In this document: piece after piece, positions 9,150 to 19,563 of the stretch | How positions within the stretch are numbered: the stretch's first letter is position 1 | Layout of the letters: each line of letters starts with the position of its first letter | Origin: Pseudoalteromonas undina | GTDB taxonomy: Bacteria > Pseudomonadota > Gammaproteobacteria > Enterobacterales > Alteromonadaceae | Direction of reading: 5' to 3' | Assembly: GCF_000238275.3 (NCBI RefSeq) | Contig: NZ_AHCF03000003.1 | Span: 1,426,001-1,490,000, forward strand | Length of the DNA: 64,000 bases | Translations under genes and position numbers: made by a program | Notes under the pieces: generated by a model | Databases searched by the model: none | Told to the model about the DNA's origin: nothing | Seen by the model: the letters and a program-made list of their open reading frames with translations, nothing else

Positions 9150-9974
9150 TTAGCTAGCTAATGCTGCTTTTACTTTATCACGGTAACTTCTACTTACTTT
9201 AAGCTCTTGTCCGTTATCTAACACTAATAAATATTCACCACTAACCTGAGTTACCAGCTTGCTAATTTGTTTGGTGTTAACAATCGCGCTGCGATGCACA
9301 CGAACAAATAGATTTGGATCTAATTCTTGTTCAAGCTCTTTCATGGTTTTACGTAATATATGCGTTTGCCCGTCTTGGCAATGCAAACACATATAATCAC
9401 CTGCGGCATCTACCCACTGTATCGTGGCAACGGGCACTCTAACAATTTCGCCCTGCTCTTTTACTGCTAGTGACTCAGGGTAGCGCCGATCAGTTAAGGT
9501 ATCACCTGTGGCTAATTTCTTTAAAATTTCTTCGCAGTTATTACCCGTTATCCCAGCTACAAAACTGGCTAATTTTTTCTTATGGGCGTTATCCTGCTGA
9601 GTTTTTAAATAGGTATGCACTTTTTCTACCGCCTGTTTTAATCTGTTATCATCAACGGGTTTTAAAATGTAATCTAAAGCATGAATTTCAAATGCTTTAA
9701 CAGCAAAGTGGTCAAACGCAGTCACAAATACAATGGCAGGCAAGTCTTTACTACTTTCACTCAATGCACGCGCTACCTCAAAGCCATTCATGCCTGGCAT
9801 TTGAATATCTAAAAATACGAGGTCAATTTTTTCGTTTTTGCAACTTTCGATCGCATCAAATCCTGAGCTACATAGTTTGATCACTTCAATATCAGAAAAC
9901 TCTTCAAGCCTAACGGCTAAGCCTTTACGTGCTAATGGTTCATCATCAACAATCAGCGTTTTTATTCTTGTCAT
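9150..9974 (-). CDS. LytTR-type response regulator
   Basis: Two-component response regulator. The receiver domain covers residues 5-120 with acidic pocket D10/D11, phosphoacceptor D56 (FLDIQMPGMNG) and Lys105 (ILKPVDD). A LytTR DNA-binding domain occupies about 165-270 (VQWVDAAGDYMCLH-like strand, FVRVHRSAIVN, ELKVSRSYRD). Its ATG overlaps the stop of the upstream histidine kinase by four bases, so the two are translationally coupled. Members of this class (LytR/AlgR/YpdB) act as transcription factors; the target here is not evident. Confidence 0.9.
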   Translation of the reverse strand: MTRIKTLIVDDEPLARKGLAVRLEEFSDIEVIKLCSSGFDAIESCKNEKIDLVFLDIQMPGMNGFEVARALSESSKDLPAIVFVTAFDHFAVKAFEIHALDYILKPVDDNRLKQAVEKVHTYLKTQQDNAHKKKLASFVAGITGNNCEEILKKLATGDTLTDRRYPESLAVKEQGEIVRVPVATIQWVDAAGDYMCLHCQDGQTHILRKTMKELEQELDPNLFVRVHRSAIVNTKQISKLVTQVSGEYLLVLDNGQELKVSRSYRDKVKAALAS

Positions 9975-11044
9975 TTCTTCACAGCCTTCTCAAACGGAAC
10001 TCGCAGATTAACTTTCAATCCACTTGGCGTATTATGTGATAATACAAACGAGTAATTATTTTCGTAGAGCGTTTTTAATCTGTCTTGGGTGTTTGCTACA
10101 CCCACGCCTTGTGCATTAACTAACTGGCCATTTACAATTTCAGTGCCAGGGCCATTATCGCCCACTTCAAGTAATAATTCATTAGCAAATACTTGTGCTT
10201 TTATATCAATAACGCCACCTTCTGCCATGTGAGCAATGGCGTACTTAATAGCATTTTCAATGATCGGTTGTAATATTAAGCTAGGTACCAATGCTTGTTG
10301 AGCTTGCTCACTCACATCAACATTAACCTGTAACCGTTCATCAAAGCGCACACGTTCAATCTCTAAATACAGCATTAATGCATGTAACTCTTGCTCTAGT
10401 GGCACTTTTTTAATTGGATCAGTATTGAGTGTATAACGCAAAAAGTCACTCAGCTTAGATACCATTAAATTAGCATCTTTGTTTTCTTTTACCAAAATTA
10501 AAGTGGAAATAGCATTGAGGGTGTTAAATAAAAAATGAGGGTTTAACTGATATCTGAGCATTTTTAACTGCGCTTCGTGCGCCATTGTAGTTGCTTTTAA
10601 CGCTTTTTGGCGTTCACTTTGCAGTAACTGGTAATACTTAACCCCAAAGTACAAACCACTCCAACACAAAATAATATAAACGGAGTCTAGCCCTTGTTGT
10701 AAATAATAGAACCATTCTTCAGGGCGATAGCCGTGTCGATAAATTTCCCACAAGTTAAACTTTTGTACCACCGCCCAGAGCGTACCAGTTACATACGAAG
10801 CACCAAATACAACAATGATTAAGACCCAAGGCGAGGCATTCCAAATTTTGCGATATATATAACGCAAAGGGACAGTCATTAAACAGCCCGCATAGGCATT
10901 AAGTAAAATAACGAATACGTAAATATCACGCATTTCGAATACTTTAGATCCAATGTAATTAACTAACGCATACCCTATCCAGCCAGCGATTTGCAAAAGC
11001 CAGAAAAAGCGTTGTCTGTTATCAATTAAAGACTGCCAATTCAA
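9971..11044 (-). CDS. Membrane histidine kinase, LytS/AlgZ class
   Basis: Sensor kinase partner of the adjacent LytTR regulator. Four hydrophobic helices occupy roughly residues 14-32, 42-62, 72-92 and 118-136. A His_kinase domain follows (MLRYQLNPHFLFNTLNAIS), with predicted phosphoacceptor His170. The HATPase domain contains IENAIKYAI and GDNGPG. There is no periplasmic sensor domain, so the signal is probably membrane-borne or reaches it through the short loops. The 357-residue length is normal for this compact class. The pair is followed by a terminator shared with pykA and preceded by ~200 bp of non-coding DNA. Confidence 0.9.
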   Translation of the reverse strand: MNWQSLIDNRQRFFWLLQIAGWIGYALVNYIGSKVFEMRDIYVFVILLNAYAGCLMTVPLRYIYRKIWNASPWVLIIVVFGASYVTGTLWAVVQKFNLWEIYRHGYRPEEWFYYLQQGLDSVYIILCWSGLYFGVKYYQLLQSERQKALKATTMAHEAQLKMLRYQLNPHFLFNTLNAISTLILVKENKDANLMVSKLSDFLRYTLNTDPIKKVPLEQELHALMLYLEIERVRFDERLQVNVDVSEQAQQALVPSLILQPIIENAIKYAIAHMAEGGVIDIKAQVFANELLLEVGDNGPGTEIVNGQLVNAQGVGVANTQDRLKTLYENNYSFVLSHNTPSGLKVNLRVPFEKAVKK

Positions 11045-11195
11045 AATTAATTATTACCTTATAAATTTGTTATTATTATATCGATTTATCAACGTGTATA
11101 GCACTACCAACTGTCTTACTTTTTAATAGCCCTATCGCAAACGATAACGTTGGCTGATGCTATTCGGTTAAGCGATTCAATTGAGCTATATGCAT

Positions 11196-11225
11196 AAAAA
11201 AAGCGAAAGGTATGTACCTTTCGCT
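11196..11225 (-). terminator. Terminator of the SulP gene
   Basis: An 11-bp perfect stem AGCGAAAGGTA / TACCTTTCGCT with a two-base loop is followed on the minus strand by seven T residues, 24 bases after the SulP stop codon. Confidence 0.88.
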
Positions 11226-11248
11226 TCTCAATGTTTACTTTTTATTTA

Positions 11249-12805
11249 TTAAGCAAGTTTGTCTGAAGCAACTTTATAAGTCGGATCTTCAATTACGTTT
11301 ACTTCCACTAAATCACGTGCTTTATGAAGTAGTTCAGTACAGTCTTTGCTTAAGTGACGTAAATGCAACTTTTTACCCGCTTTATTGTACTTATCAGCTA
11401 GGCTATCAATTGCTTCTATTGCACTGTGATCCGCAACACGGCTGTATTTAAACTCAACAATAACGTCTTTAGGGTCGTTCTTTACATCAAATAAATCAGC
11501 AAAGTTTTTAACTGAGCCAAAGAATAAAGGCCCGTGTAACTCGTACACTTTTGAACCTTCTTTATCAATATAGTTCGTTGTGTAAATATGTTTAGCATGC
11601 TGCCAAGCAAACACTAATGCAGACACAATAACACCTACACACACTGCAATGGCTAAGTCAGTGATAACCGTCACACCCGATACTAAAACAATTACAAATG
11701 CGTCAGATAAAGGCACGCGTTTCATCATTTTAAAACTTGCCCATTCAAATGTACCCAGTACCACCATAAACATAACCCCAACTAATGCCGCTAGTGGGAT
11801 CATTTCAATTAAGCTTGAGGCAAAGATAATAAACGCAAGTAACATCAGCGCAGCACTAATACCAGATAAACGTGAACGGCCACCTGAATTAATGTTAATC
11901 ATAGATTGGCCAATCATGGCACAGCCACCCATTGCACCAAAGAAACCACATGTAACGTTTGCCGCACCTTGGCCAATACATTCTTTGTTAGAATGGCCAC
12001 GTGTTTCTGTAATTTCGTCAATCAAGCTTAGCGTTAACAGCGATTCAATTAAGCCAATTGCTGCAAGAATAAGCGCATATGGGAAGATAATTTGTAGTGT
12101 TTCTAAATTAAAAGGCACCATAGGAATATGAAACTGTGGTAAACCACCGGCAATCGTTGCAGCTTCATTACCTGTCATACCTTTTAAGAAATCAAGTACT
12201 GTACGCGCTTCTAAGTCAAGGCCAATAACTAAGCCAGTTACCGTCACAATGGCAACCAGTGACGAAGGGACTGCGGTCGTTAATTTTGGCAAAAAGTGAA
12301 TAATAGCCATAGTTAGCGCCACTAAACCGAGCATAATGTACATTGCACTGCCCGTCATCCATTCTTGACCGCCAGCACCATCAGGCACTTTAAACTGCCC
12401 GAGCTGTGCTAAAAATATAACTATCGCTAAGCCATTTACAAAACCGAGCATCACCGGATGTGGAACCATACGTATAAACTTACCGAGCTTAAATACCCCA
12501 GCCAATATTTGTAATAGCCCCATCAGCAACACAGTGGCAAATAGATATTCCACTCCGTGATCCAGTACTAAACTTACCATTACAACCGCAAGCGCACCGG
12601 TTGCACCCGAAATCATACCTGGACGACCACCAAAAATAGCCGTAATTAAGCCAACAATAAATGCGGCATATAAACCAACAAGGGGTTCTACATTTGCAAC
12701 AAAGGCAAATGCAACAGCTTCTGGGATCAAGGCAAGTGCCACGGTCAATCCAGAGAGAATATCGTTTTTAGCAGAGCTTGGCGCCCTACTGAGTAAGTTA
12801 AACAT
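11249..12805 (-). CDS. SulP family inorganic anion transporter with STAS domain
   Basis: Inner-membrane anion transporter of the SLC26/SulP family (sulfate, bicarbonate or similar; the substrate cannot be read from sequence). The transmembrane core covers residues ~15-410 with family motifs ([51 protein letters not shown]). A cytoplasmic STAS domain occupies ~425-510. The 518-residue length is usual. The start follows GAGGAACTCA. An intrinsic terminator-like hairpin lies in its leader, 27 bases before the start, so transcription attenuation or read-through from the upstream lrp-like gene is possible. Confidence 0.88.
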   Translation of the reverse strand: MFNLLSRAPSSAKNDILSGLTVALALIPEAVAFAFVANVEPLVGLYAAFIVGLITAIFGGRPGMISGATGALAVVMVSLVLDHGVEYLFATVLLMGLLQILAGVFKLGKFIRMVPHPVMLGFVNGLAIVIFLAQLGQFKVPDGAGGQEWMTGSAMYIMLGLVALTMAIIHFLPKLTTAVPSSLVAIVTVTGLVIGLDLEARTVLDFLKGMTGNEAATIAGGLPQFHIPMVPFNLETLQIIFPYALILAAIGLIESLLTLSLIDEITETRGHSNKECIGQGAANVTCGFFGAMGGCAMIGQSMININSGGRSRLSGISAALMLLAFIIFASSLIEMIPLAALVGVMFMVVLGTFEWASFKMMKRVPLSDAFVIVLVSGVTVITDLAIAVCVGVIVSALVFAWQHAKHIYTTNYIDKEGSKVYELHGPLFFGSVKNFADLFDVKNDPKDVIVEFKYSRVADHSAIEAIDSLADKYNKAGKKLHLRHLSKDCTELLHKARDLVEVNVIEDPTYKVASDKLA

Positions 12806-12831
12806 TGAGTTCCTCAGTTTTATTTAGCTGA

Positions 12832-12865
12832 CAAAAAAAGCGCTGAATTCTATCAAATTAGCGCT
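12832..12865 (-). terminator. Terminator-like hairpin directly before the SulP gene
   Basis: On the minus strand, AGCGCTAATT pairs with AATT-C-AGCGCT (one bulged C), followed by seven T residues. It lies after the Lrp-type gene and only 27 bases before the SulP start, which leaves no room for a promoter between them. A TATAAT sits upstream of the hairpin at 12874-12879. It may be an attenuator in the SulP leader, the lrp terminator, or both. Confidence 0.75.
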
Positions 12866-12921
12866 CATTTCACAATTATAGTTAATGCAGCCGATTTGTT
12901 TATCATCGGCTTATTTTTATT

Positions 12922-13380
12922 TTACAGTGGTAAGGCTGTACTACGTTTTACACAGGTCATGGTCACGTTAGAATGAACCTCTTGGACGTACTCTAAGCTA
13001 AGTAGGTTATCGCGTACAAAGTGCTCATAACCTTCTATGCCTTGAGAAATAATACGCAACATAAAGTCCATAGTACCCGCCATAGTGTAACATTCAGTCA
13101 CTTCATCATAGCTAAGTATCAGTTTTTCAAACTCGGCTAGATTCTTTTTACCATGGTTTGATAAACGTACATGGGCGTAAACCAACATATCAAAGCCAAG
13201 CTTTTTTTCATCAAGCAATGCGACTTTACTTTTGATGTAGCCATCTTGTTCTAATTTAGCAATACGACGCCAACAAGGAGACTGAGATAGGCCTACTTTA
13301 TCTGCAATTTCAGCGGTTGATAAACTTGCATCTTGTTGTAAAAGTGCCAATATTTGGCGATCTACGTGATTTAGAGACAT
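12922..13380 (-). CDS. Lrp/AsnC family transcriptional regulator
   Basis: Small feast/famine regulator of 152 residues. The N-terminal winged HTH (about 5-60: LSTAEIADKVGLSQSPCWRRIAKLEQDG) is followed by the RAM/AsnC ligand and oligomerisation domain (LVYAHVRL, AGTMDFMLRI, VQEVHSNVTMTCVK). Such proteins usually sense amino acids as octamers. No amino-acid gene adjoins it: the SulP transporter lies downstream and gloC upstream. The target is not evident. Confidence 0.88.
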   Translation of the reverse strand: MSLNHVDRQILALLQQDASLSTAEIADKVGLSQSPCWRRIAKLEQDGYIKSKVALLDEKKLGFDMLVYAHVRLSNHGKKNLAEFEKLILSYDEVTECYTMAGTMDFMLRIISQGIEGYEHFVRDNLLSLEYVQEVHSNVTMTCVKRSTALPL

Positions 13381-13464
13381 TTTATTTCTTATTTATCTAA
13401 TAAATTGGTTAAATTATACAGCCTTTTTAAAAAGCAGTCTGCATATTTTTAACAATTAAACACA

Positions 13465-14106
13465 TCAACCAAATTGACCACTTACAAACGGATTGGTTGC
13501 CTTCTCATTGTCGACATCGGTATCTTCACCATGGCCACTTAAAATTGCGGTACTCAGTGGCAACGTCATTATATGGGCCTGTATTGAGCTAATAAGCTGC
13601 TTACTGTCTCCTTTTGGAAAATCAGTACGACCGACTGAGCCTTTAAATATAACATCACCCACAATAACGGTGCTTTGCGTATCTTGATAAAATACAACGT
13701 GTCCTGGGGTGTGCCCTGGGCAATGCAGTACTTTAAATGCAAGCTGACCAACTTGTACGGTATCATCATGTACTAGCCATTCATCTGGGTAAAAAGCACT
13801 GATAGGTTTAAATCCAAACATTGTGGCTTGCATTGGTAAGTTATCAAACCAAAAGCGCTCATCCTTATGTGGGCCAATAATCTTTATATTATGTTGCTCA
13901 CGTAAACTATGAGCACCACCCACATGGTCTAAGTGTCCATGGGTTAACCAGATGGCTGACAAGCTCAAGTTATGCTGTGTTAGTGTTGCATTAATTTTGT
14001 CAACATCACCACCGGGATCTACCACCACAGCTTGCTGGGTTTGTTCGCATACTATAATTCGGCAATTTTGCATAAACTGCGTAACGGGAATTGTGATTAT
14101 TTTCAT
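13465..14106 (-). CDS. gloC: Metallo-beta-lactamase-fold hydrolase, glyoxalase II type (YcbL/GloC)
   Basis: Probable S-D-lactoylglutathione hydrolase of the short YcbL/GloC class. Metal ligands are visible: THGHLDH (H56, H58, D60, H61), H132 in CPGHTPGHV, D151 in VGDVIF and H192 in SGHG. The 213-residue length and the whole sequence track E. coli YcbL. The gene begins one base after the stop of the M14 peptidase gene (TAA-G-ATG), so the two form an operon although their reactions are unrelated on paper. Confidence 0.88.
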   Translation of the reverse strand: MKIITIPVTQFMQNCRIIVCEQTQQAVVVDPGGDVDKINATLTQHNLSLSAIWLTHGHLDHVGGAHSLREQHNIKIIGPHKDERFWFDNLPMQATMFGFKPISAFYPDEWLVHDDTVQVGQLAFKVLHCPGHTPGHVVFYQDTQSTVIVGDVIFKGSVGRTDFPKGDSKQLISSIQAHIMTLPLSTAILSGHGEDTDVDNEKATNPFVSGQFG

Positions 14107-14107
14107 C

Positions 14108-15946
14108 TTATATTTCTTTATTTTTTTGCGCTGGAATGACTATATCTTGTTCATATGACATTAAAATTGGGTATTTTAAATAAGCTTGATCGTAAAACGG
14201 GCTATGTTCATAGAGCCAATTTAAGCGCGCCTCAGGATCTGTAGCAAATGCTTTATCTAGCTTCAGTTTTTTATTAAATGCCTCTGCTAATTTCGGATCA
14301 TCGCTGAGCATTTTCTCAGCGAATGGGAGCAATGCGTAATTTTCCATATACTCTGTTCGCTGAAAAATCGTATTAAATTCACCCCATGCAAAAAAAGAGT
14401 CAGGTGCTTCTGGATGCAATAAATGCACAGCTAACTCGCCTGCTTTTTGTTGGGTACTGACTTCAAACCAACCATCTAAATCGACATTCGTGGCCGGTTC
14501 ATAGTTAAAACGTGCCGACACTCTAAATCGCCCTTCAAATGGTGCTTTATCAAAGCTATATTGCGCCACTTTTGCCATTTTTAACGGCTGAGTATTGGCG
14601 CCACTGAGTTTATTAATTGATACCCCATGTAAAGCAAGCTTTTCGATAATATCGGTATACACTGGCGGGATAAAAAACGATTTAGGGACTTCAACCGTGT
14701 GCTGTACTTCTTTTTGCCAAAAAATAGGCAGCTTGTCATAATCTTGCTTTTTACCTAAATAACTTACTTCCTGCTGATTTGACAAAGCATTCATATTCTT
14801 AGAATAAGCAATGCCTTTAAATTTGATATGAGCAGCTTGCTCAGCGTAACCACGTTTAACAATTAATTGCTTAGGCACAAATTGCTGTTCTTTTTTTACC
14901 GCATTGGCGAGTTTATCTTTATGGGTTGCTAACGCTTCAATAGCACCATCTATAAATACATAAGTCCCTAGCACGCGTTGCTTATAGGGTTTTAAAGAAT
15001 GGTTTTCGACTAAAATAGTTGGCAATGACCTTAAATCACCCCAGCCATTAGAAAAACGAGGCGTCGCCACCCAACCTGCTAAACCTGATTTAAACTCTTG
15101 TTTATCCATAACAAACACTAAAGGGCCAGGGATATGTCCTTGCTCAGTTAAAGTGTGGTCAATTACAGGTTTAAAGTAACGGTTGAGCGCATCCGAAATA
15201 GCAGGCGACTCGCTAGCAAATACTGGGTTATAGCCGTAGGTGACATCATATTGGTAATCGGCCCCATCAGTCACATGCACGTCTATATATAAATTAGGAT
15301 TATAATCGTTAATGACTGCAAGTACGCTTTTAACCTCGGGGGTATCTAATTTAGTGAAATCACGATTTAAATTAAGGTTATTGGCGTTTGTTCTAAAACC
15401 CATTTTTACCGGACCACGCTGATTAATTCGATTAAATGCGCTACTGCGTTCATGCCCATCAACATTAAGAATGGGGATAAATAGAATGTTTACCTTTTTT
15501 AATATATCGCGACGTTTACCCGTGGCAATATCTCTTAACAACATAAACATTGCATCTTTACCATCAATCTCACCAGCGTGAATTCCGGCTTGAATTAGCA
15601 CAGTTGGTTTAGTGCTGTTAGCCATTTGCCCAGCATCAAAAAAGCCTTGTTCGCTGGCAATCAACATTTTTATTGCACGTTTACTATTACTATAGCCAAT
15701 CGTTTTTGATTTAAATTGAGTGGGATTCGCCGCTACCAACCTATCAACAAATGCCATGGTATCAGCATAATTAGGAGACGAGACTCCTGCAGAAATTTCA
15801 AAGTCTGTGGTTAAAGGTCCCTGTTGTTGCAATAGCGATGTGCTCGCACCTTCCCATGGTAATAATGGCGGTAAATGACTGTTATTCGCCATACTTGCAG
15901 ATAAAACCAATAAACTTATAAACATATACTTCTCTAGCAAACGCAT
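14108..15946 (-). CDS. Secreted M14 family zinc carboxypeptidase
   Basis: Exported metallocarboxypeptidase of the DUF2817/M14-like group. Residues 1-20 look like a signal peptide. The zinc site is H123 and E126 (GIHAGEIDGKD) with H224 (YIDVHVTDG), and the catalytic glutamate is probably E314 (ILVENHS). A long C-terminal part of about 280 residues lacks features I can name. The 612-residue length is typical of Alteromonadales homologues. The start is the first ATG; a second ATG seven codons later has a GAGAAG-like site and cannot be excluded. It likely degrades peptides in the periplasm or outside the cell; the substrate is unknown. Confidence 0.85.
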   Translation of the reverse strand: MRLLEKYMFISLLVLSASMANNSHLPPLLPWEGASTSLLQQQGPLTTDFEISAGVSSPNYADTMAFVDRLVAANPTQFKSKTIGYSNSKRAIKMLIASEQGFFDAGQMANSTKPTVLIQAGIHAGEIDGKDAMFMLLRDIATGKRRDILKKVNILFIPILNVDGHERSSAFNRINQRGPVKMGFRTNANNLNLNRDFTKLDTPEVKSVLAVINDYNPNLYIDVHVTDGADYQYDVTYGYNPVFASESPAISDALNRYFKPVIDHTLTEQGHIPGPLVFVMDKQEFKSGLAGWVATPRFSNGWGDLRSLPTILVENHSLKPYKQRVLGTYVFIDGAIEALATHKDKLANAVKKEQQFVPKQLIVKRGYAEQAAHIKFKGIAYSKNMNALSNQQEVSYLGKKQDYDKLPIFWQKEVQHTVEVPKSFFIPPVYTDIIEKLALHGVSINKLSGANTQPLKMAKVAQYSFDKAPFEGRFRVSARFNYEPATNVDLDGWFEVSTQQKAGELAVHLLHPEAPDSFFAWGEFNTIFQRTEYMENYALLPFAEKMLSDDPKLAEAFNKKLKLDKAFATDPEARLNWLYEHSPFYDQAYLKYPILMSYEQDIVIPAQKNKEI

Positions 15947-16197
15947 TAATTAAAAAAATTATAGCAATTAAAGCTTTTTAGATGCCAAAACTGCGGTAGT
16001 TCAACAAAAAAATGCAGCCAATTGCAGTTTCCTTTGATTATTTGCTCAAGCCCTAGTCAAGTGCTGATAAAAACATAATTAATATCAACCTTAAGAGCAA
16101 CAATGAACATGCCTAGAATTCTGGTTTAGCTAGTTAAGTTAAATGGATACACGGCACTAAAAGGTATGACATAGCTAAAGCAGTAAATAGCAGGCAC

Positions 16198-16220
16198 AAA
16201 AAAAGGAGCCATAGGCTCCT
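16198..16220 (-). terminator. Terminator of the thrS-infC-rpmI-rplT operon
   Basis: On the minus strand, stem AGGAGCC-TAT-GGCTCCT followed by seven T, 22 bases after the rplT stop codon. The 295 bases from here to the M14 gene start hold nothing else that I recognise. Confidence 0.88.
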
Positions 16221-16241
16221 TTTCAATACTTATACAAAAAC

Positions 16242-16604
16242 TTAAGCTGCCGCTAGGCCTTCTTTTGCTTTTGCTACAAGCGCTGCGAATGCAACTTGGT
16301 CGTAAACAGCGATATCTGCAAGGATCTTACGATCGATTTCTACAGATGTCTTTTTAAGACCATTGATAAAACGGCTGTAAGACAGACCATTTTGACGTGA
16401 AGCAGCATTGATACGTGCAATCCATAATTGACGGAAAGTACGTTTCTTAGCACGGCGGTCACGGTAAGCGTATTGACCCGCTTTAGTAACAGCCTGGAAA
16501 GCTACGCGGTAAACACGTGAACGTGCTCCGTAGTAACCTTTCGCTTGTTTTAAAACTTTTTTGTGACGTGCACGTGCGACAACGCCGCGTTTAACTCTTG
16601 CCAT
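16242..16604 (-). CDS. rplT: Large ribosomal subunit protein bL20
   Basis: Ribosomal protein bL20 needed for early 50S assembly. The 120 residues begin [16 protein letters not shown] and contain [14 protein letters not shown] and [12 protein letters not shown], all hallmark segments; E. coli L20 is 118 residues. It is the last gene of the infC-rpmI-rplT block, 15 bases after rpmI. In E. coli L20 represses its own operon by binding the leader upstream of rpmI; the same may hold here. Confidence 0.97.
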   Translation of the reverse strand: MARVKRGVVARARHKKVLKQAKGYYGARSRVYRVAFQAVTKAGQYAYRDRRAKKRTFRQLWIARINAASRQNGLSYSRFINGLKKTSVEIDRKILADIAVYDQVAFAALVAKAKEGLAAA

Positions 16605-16619
16605 TTCTAAAAACCCCTA

Positions 16620-16820
16620 TTAAGCGAATGGTAACATACGTGAAACTAGACCATGGTCATTTTTATGAACCATCATCTTAGGACGTAGGTGTAACTTACG
16701 CTTAGAAGTTTTCTTAGTCAGAATGTGACGAAGATGCGCTTGTTTACGCTTGAAACCGCCAGAAGCAGTCTTTTTGAAACGCTTAGCTGCGCCTCTGTGA
16801 CTTTTTAGCTTGTAAGCCAT
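16620..16820 (-). CDS. rpmI: Large ribosomal subunit protein bL35
   Basis: Ribosomal protein bL35, 66 residues. It begins [18 protein letters not shown] with a basic, lysine-rich body and the [13 protein letters not shown] segment typical of the family. The site GGAG lies nine bases before the ATG. It is separated from infC by 212 bp that probably carry the L20-responsive leader. Confidence 0.97.
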
Positions 16821-17032
16821 TGCAATAACTCCAATTGTATTGCTTTAAAATTAGTAAGAAGGCGTGAGATATATTGCTATAGCTCCACTTTAAAGGCCTA
16901 GCTTACTGCTATGTTCCGGTGAAAACCCGATATAAATACCGCAATTTTACTTTAAAACCGGTTAACTCAGGTGGACATTTTCATATCACTTGCAAACCTG
17001 AGCTAAATTCGGTGCGTATTATCGCCTAATTA
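16821..17032 (-). promoter_or_regulatory. Probable L20-responsive leader between infC and rpmI
   Basis: This 212-bp untranslated stretch lies exactly where E. coli has the pseudoknot through which L20 blocks rpmI translation. I see short complementary segments but cannot prove the fold by eye. The call rests on synteny. Confidence 0.35.
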
Positions 17033-17578
17033 TTACTTTTTAGCAACCGGCGCCATCATCATAACCATTTGACGGCCTTCAACACGATTTGGGAAAGATT
17101 CAACAACTGCTAATTCTTCTAAATCGGTTTTAATACGGTTTAATAATTCGATACCAATTTCTTGGTGAGCCATTTCACGACCACGGAAGCGGATAGTTAT
17201 CTTAGCTTTATCGCCAGCTTCTAAGAACTTGCGTAAGTTGCGTAGCTTAACCTGATAATCACCTTCATCCGTACCTGGACGGAATTTGATTTCTTTAATC
17301 TGGATCTGCTTTTGCTTCTTCTTCTGCTCTTTTAGTTCTTTGCTTTTTTCAAAGATGAACTTACCGTAATCCATAACCTTACAAACAGGCGGCTCAGCAT
17401 TTGGACTGATCTCTACAAGATCAACACCCGCTGCATCAGCCATAGCTTGCGCGTCTTTTAATGACTGAATTCCAGCTTGTTCGCCGTCGATGTCGATTAA
17501 ACGAACTTCTTGCGCTGTAATTTCTTCGTTAATACGATTTTTTTGAGCTGTTTGTTGCCCTTTCTTGCCGCCTCTAAT
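17033..17578 (-). CDS. infC: Translation initiation factor IF-3 (ATT start codon)
   Basis: IF-3 binds the 30S subunit and rejects non-canonical start codons. The 181-residue product matches E. coli IF-3 (180): N-domain with [16 protein letters not shown] and [12 protein letters not shown], a basic linker, then C-domain with [15 protein letters not shown] and [12 protein letters not shown]. By homology the protein begins at an ATT codon at 17578-17576 (ATT AGA GGC GGC), preceded by GGAGG at eight bases. E. coli infC also uses AUU, through which IF-3 limits its own synthesis. No ATG fits: the longer in-frame reading from an upstream TTG adds unconserved residues and would overlap the ribosome-binding site. 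Confidence 0.95.
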   Translation of the reverse strand: MRGGKKGQQTAQKNRINEEITAQEVRLIDIDGEQAGIQSLKDAQAMADAAGVDLVEISPNAEPPVCKVMDYGKFIFEKSKELKEQKKKQKQIQIKEIKFRPGTDEGDYQVKLRNLRKFLEAGDKAKITIRFRGREMAHQEIGIELLNRIKTDLEELAVVESFPNRVEGRQMVMMMAPVAKK

Positions 17579-17652
17579 AGTACGTTCCTCCAAGAATATC
17601 AATAATATAAGCGTGTAGCTGGCTATTTTTGCTTGCCCTACACGCTCGATTT

Positions 17653-19563
17653 TTACTGTCGATTTTTGATTTCTTCACTGATTTTAGCTACAAAATCATC
17701 GACATTAAATTTGCCTAGGTCTTCACCTGTGCGAGTTCGTACTGCTACTTCTTGTTGCTCAACTTCTTTGTCGCCAACAACCAATAAGTAAGGAATACGC
17801 TTAAGTGTATGCTCACGGATTTTAAAGCCAATCTTCTCATTTCTCAAGTCAGCAGCGGCTCTAATTCCAAGTTTATTTAATTTTTGTACAATTTCCTGAA
17901 CATACGGTGCTTGTTTATCGGTGATATTCATAATCACCACTTGCTTAGGCGCAAGCCACGTTGGGAATAAACCAGCATACTCTTCTGTTAAAATACCAAT
18001 GAAGCGCTCAATAGACCCTAATATAGCGCGGTGTATCATAACAGGTGTACGTCGTTCGTTATTTTCAGCCACATATGTTGCGCCTAAACGACCAGGTAAT
18101 GCAAAGTCTAGTTGCACTGTACCACACTGCCACGCTCTGTCTAAGCAATCGTACAAAGTAAATTCAATTTTAGGACCATAAAACGCCCCTTCACCTGGTA
18201 GGTAATCAAATTCAATGTCATTTGCCTTAAGTGCATCAGCAAGTGCAAGCTCAGCTTTGTCCCACATTTCATCTTCGCCAATACGTTGCTCTGGACGAGT
18301 TGAAAGTTTAACTACAATTTTTTCAAAGCCGAATGTTTCATACGTATCGTAAACCATTTTAATACAGGCCGATACTTCATCCATGATTTGCTCTTCAGTA
18401 CAGAATACATGCGCATCATCTTGGGTAAAGCCACGCACACGCATTAAACCGTGAAGTGCGCCTGATGGCTCGTTACGGTGACAACAACCAAACTCAGCCA
18501 TACGCAATGGTAAATCACGGTATGATTTTAAACCTTGGTTAAATATTTGTACGTGACCTGGACAGTTCATTGGCTTGATTGCGTATTCACGCTTTTCAGA
18601 TTCCGTGGTAAACATGGCTTCTGAATATTTTTCCCAGTGACCTGATTTTTCCCATAACGAACGGTCCATCATCATTGGACCTTTTACTTCTTCGTATTGG
18701 TACTCACGTAATTTTTCACGCACAAATTCTTCTAGTTCGCGGTAAATGCTCCAACCATCGTTGTGCCAAAATACCATGCCTGGCGCTTCTTCTTGCCAGT
18801 GCCATAAATCAAGTGCTTTACCAATACGACGGTGATCACGCTTTTCAGCTTCTTCTAAACGCTTTAAGTACGCTTTAAGTTGTTTTTTATCGCCCCACGC
18901 TGTGCCGTAAATACGCTGCAGCATTTTATTTTCAGAATCACCACGCCAGTATGCACCTGCTACCTTCATAATTTTGAAGTTTTGACAGAATTTCATGTTA
19001 GGAACGTGTGGTCCACGACACATGTCTACATATTCTTCGTGGTGGTATAAACCTGGGCGATCATCTTGAGCAATATTTTCGTCAAGAATTTCTATTTTGT
19101 ATGTTTCGCCACGCGCCGCAAACGTGTCGCGTGCTTCTTGCCAGCTAACGGTTTTTTTCACTACATCGTAGTTTGTTTTTGCAAGCTGTAACATACGCTT
19201 TTCAATAGCATCAAGATCATCTTGAGATAACGAATGTTCCATATCAATATCATAGTAAAAACCGTTATCGATAGTAGGACCAATCGCCATTTTAGCGTCT
19301 GGGAAAAGTTGCTTAACTGCATGACCAATTAGGTGGGCACAAGAATGGCGAATAATTTCTAAACCATCGTCATCTTTTGCTGTAATAATTTCAAGACGAG
19401 AGTCGGCTGAAATTAAATCACATGCATCCACACGTTCGCCATTAACACGGCCGGCGATGGTTGCTTTAGCAAGACCAGGGCCAATATCGTTTGCAACATC
19501 AAGCGTGCTTACAGGGTTTTCAAAACTACGCTGACTACCGTCAGGGAGAGTAATAACTGGCAT
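17653..19563 (-). CDS. thrS: Threonine-tRNA ligase
   Basis: Charges tRNA(Thr). The 636 residues comprise a TGS domain (1-61), the editing domain ([28 protein letters not shown]), the catalytic core with zinc ligand C334 in [27 protein letters not shown] motif 2, and a C-terminal anticodon-binding domain. Position and length equal E. coli ThrS (642). It heads the operon, 74 bases before infC. Confidence 0.97.
   Translation of the reverse strand: MPVITLPDGSQRSFENPVSTLDVANDIGPGLAKATIAGRVNGERVDACDLISADSRLEIITAKDDDGLEIIRHSCAHLIGHAVKQLFPDAKMAIGPTIDNGFYYDIDMEHSLSQDDLDAIEKRMLQLAKTNYDVVKKTVSWQEARDTFAARGETYKIEILDENIAQDDRPGLYHHEEYVDMCRGPHVPNMKFCQNFKIMKVAGAYWRGDSENKMLQRIYGTAWGDKKQLKAYLKRLEEAEKRDHRRIGKALDLWHWQEEAPGMVFWHNDGWSIYRELEEFVREKLREYQYEEVKGPMMMDRSLWEKSGHWEKYSEAMFTTESEKREYAIKPMNCPGHVQIFNQGLKSYRDLPLRMAEFGCCHRNEPSGALHGLMRVRGFTQDDAHVFCTEEQIMDEVSACIKMVYDTYETFGFEKIVVKLSTRPEQRIGEDEMWDKAELALADALKANDIEFDYLPGEGAFYGPKIEFTLYDCLDRAWQCGTVQLDFALPGRLGATYVAENNERRTPVMIHRAILGSIERFIGILTEEYAGLFPTWLAPKQVVIMNITDKQAPYVQEIVQKLNKLGIRAAADLRNEKIGFKIREHTLKRIPYLLVVGDKEVEQQEVAVRTRTGEDLGKFNVDDFVAKISEEIKNRQ

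Noticed and set aside
11649..12131. 160-codon plus-strand frame
   Set aside because: It lies fully antisense to the well-supported SulP gene, has no start-site signal and no recognisable protein features.
12889..12911. AGCCGAT / ATCGGCT hairpin with a T-rich tail on the plus strand
   Set aside because: No plus-strand gene ends here. On the minus strand it lacks a T-run, and a better terminator follows at 12832-12865.
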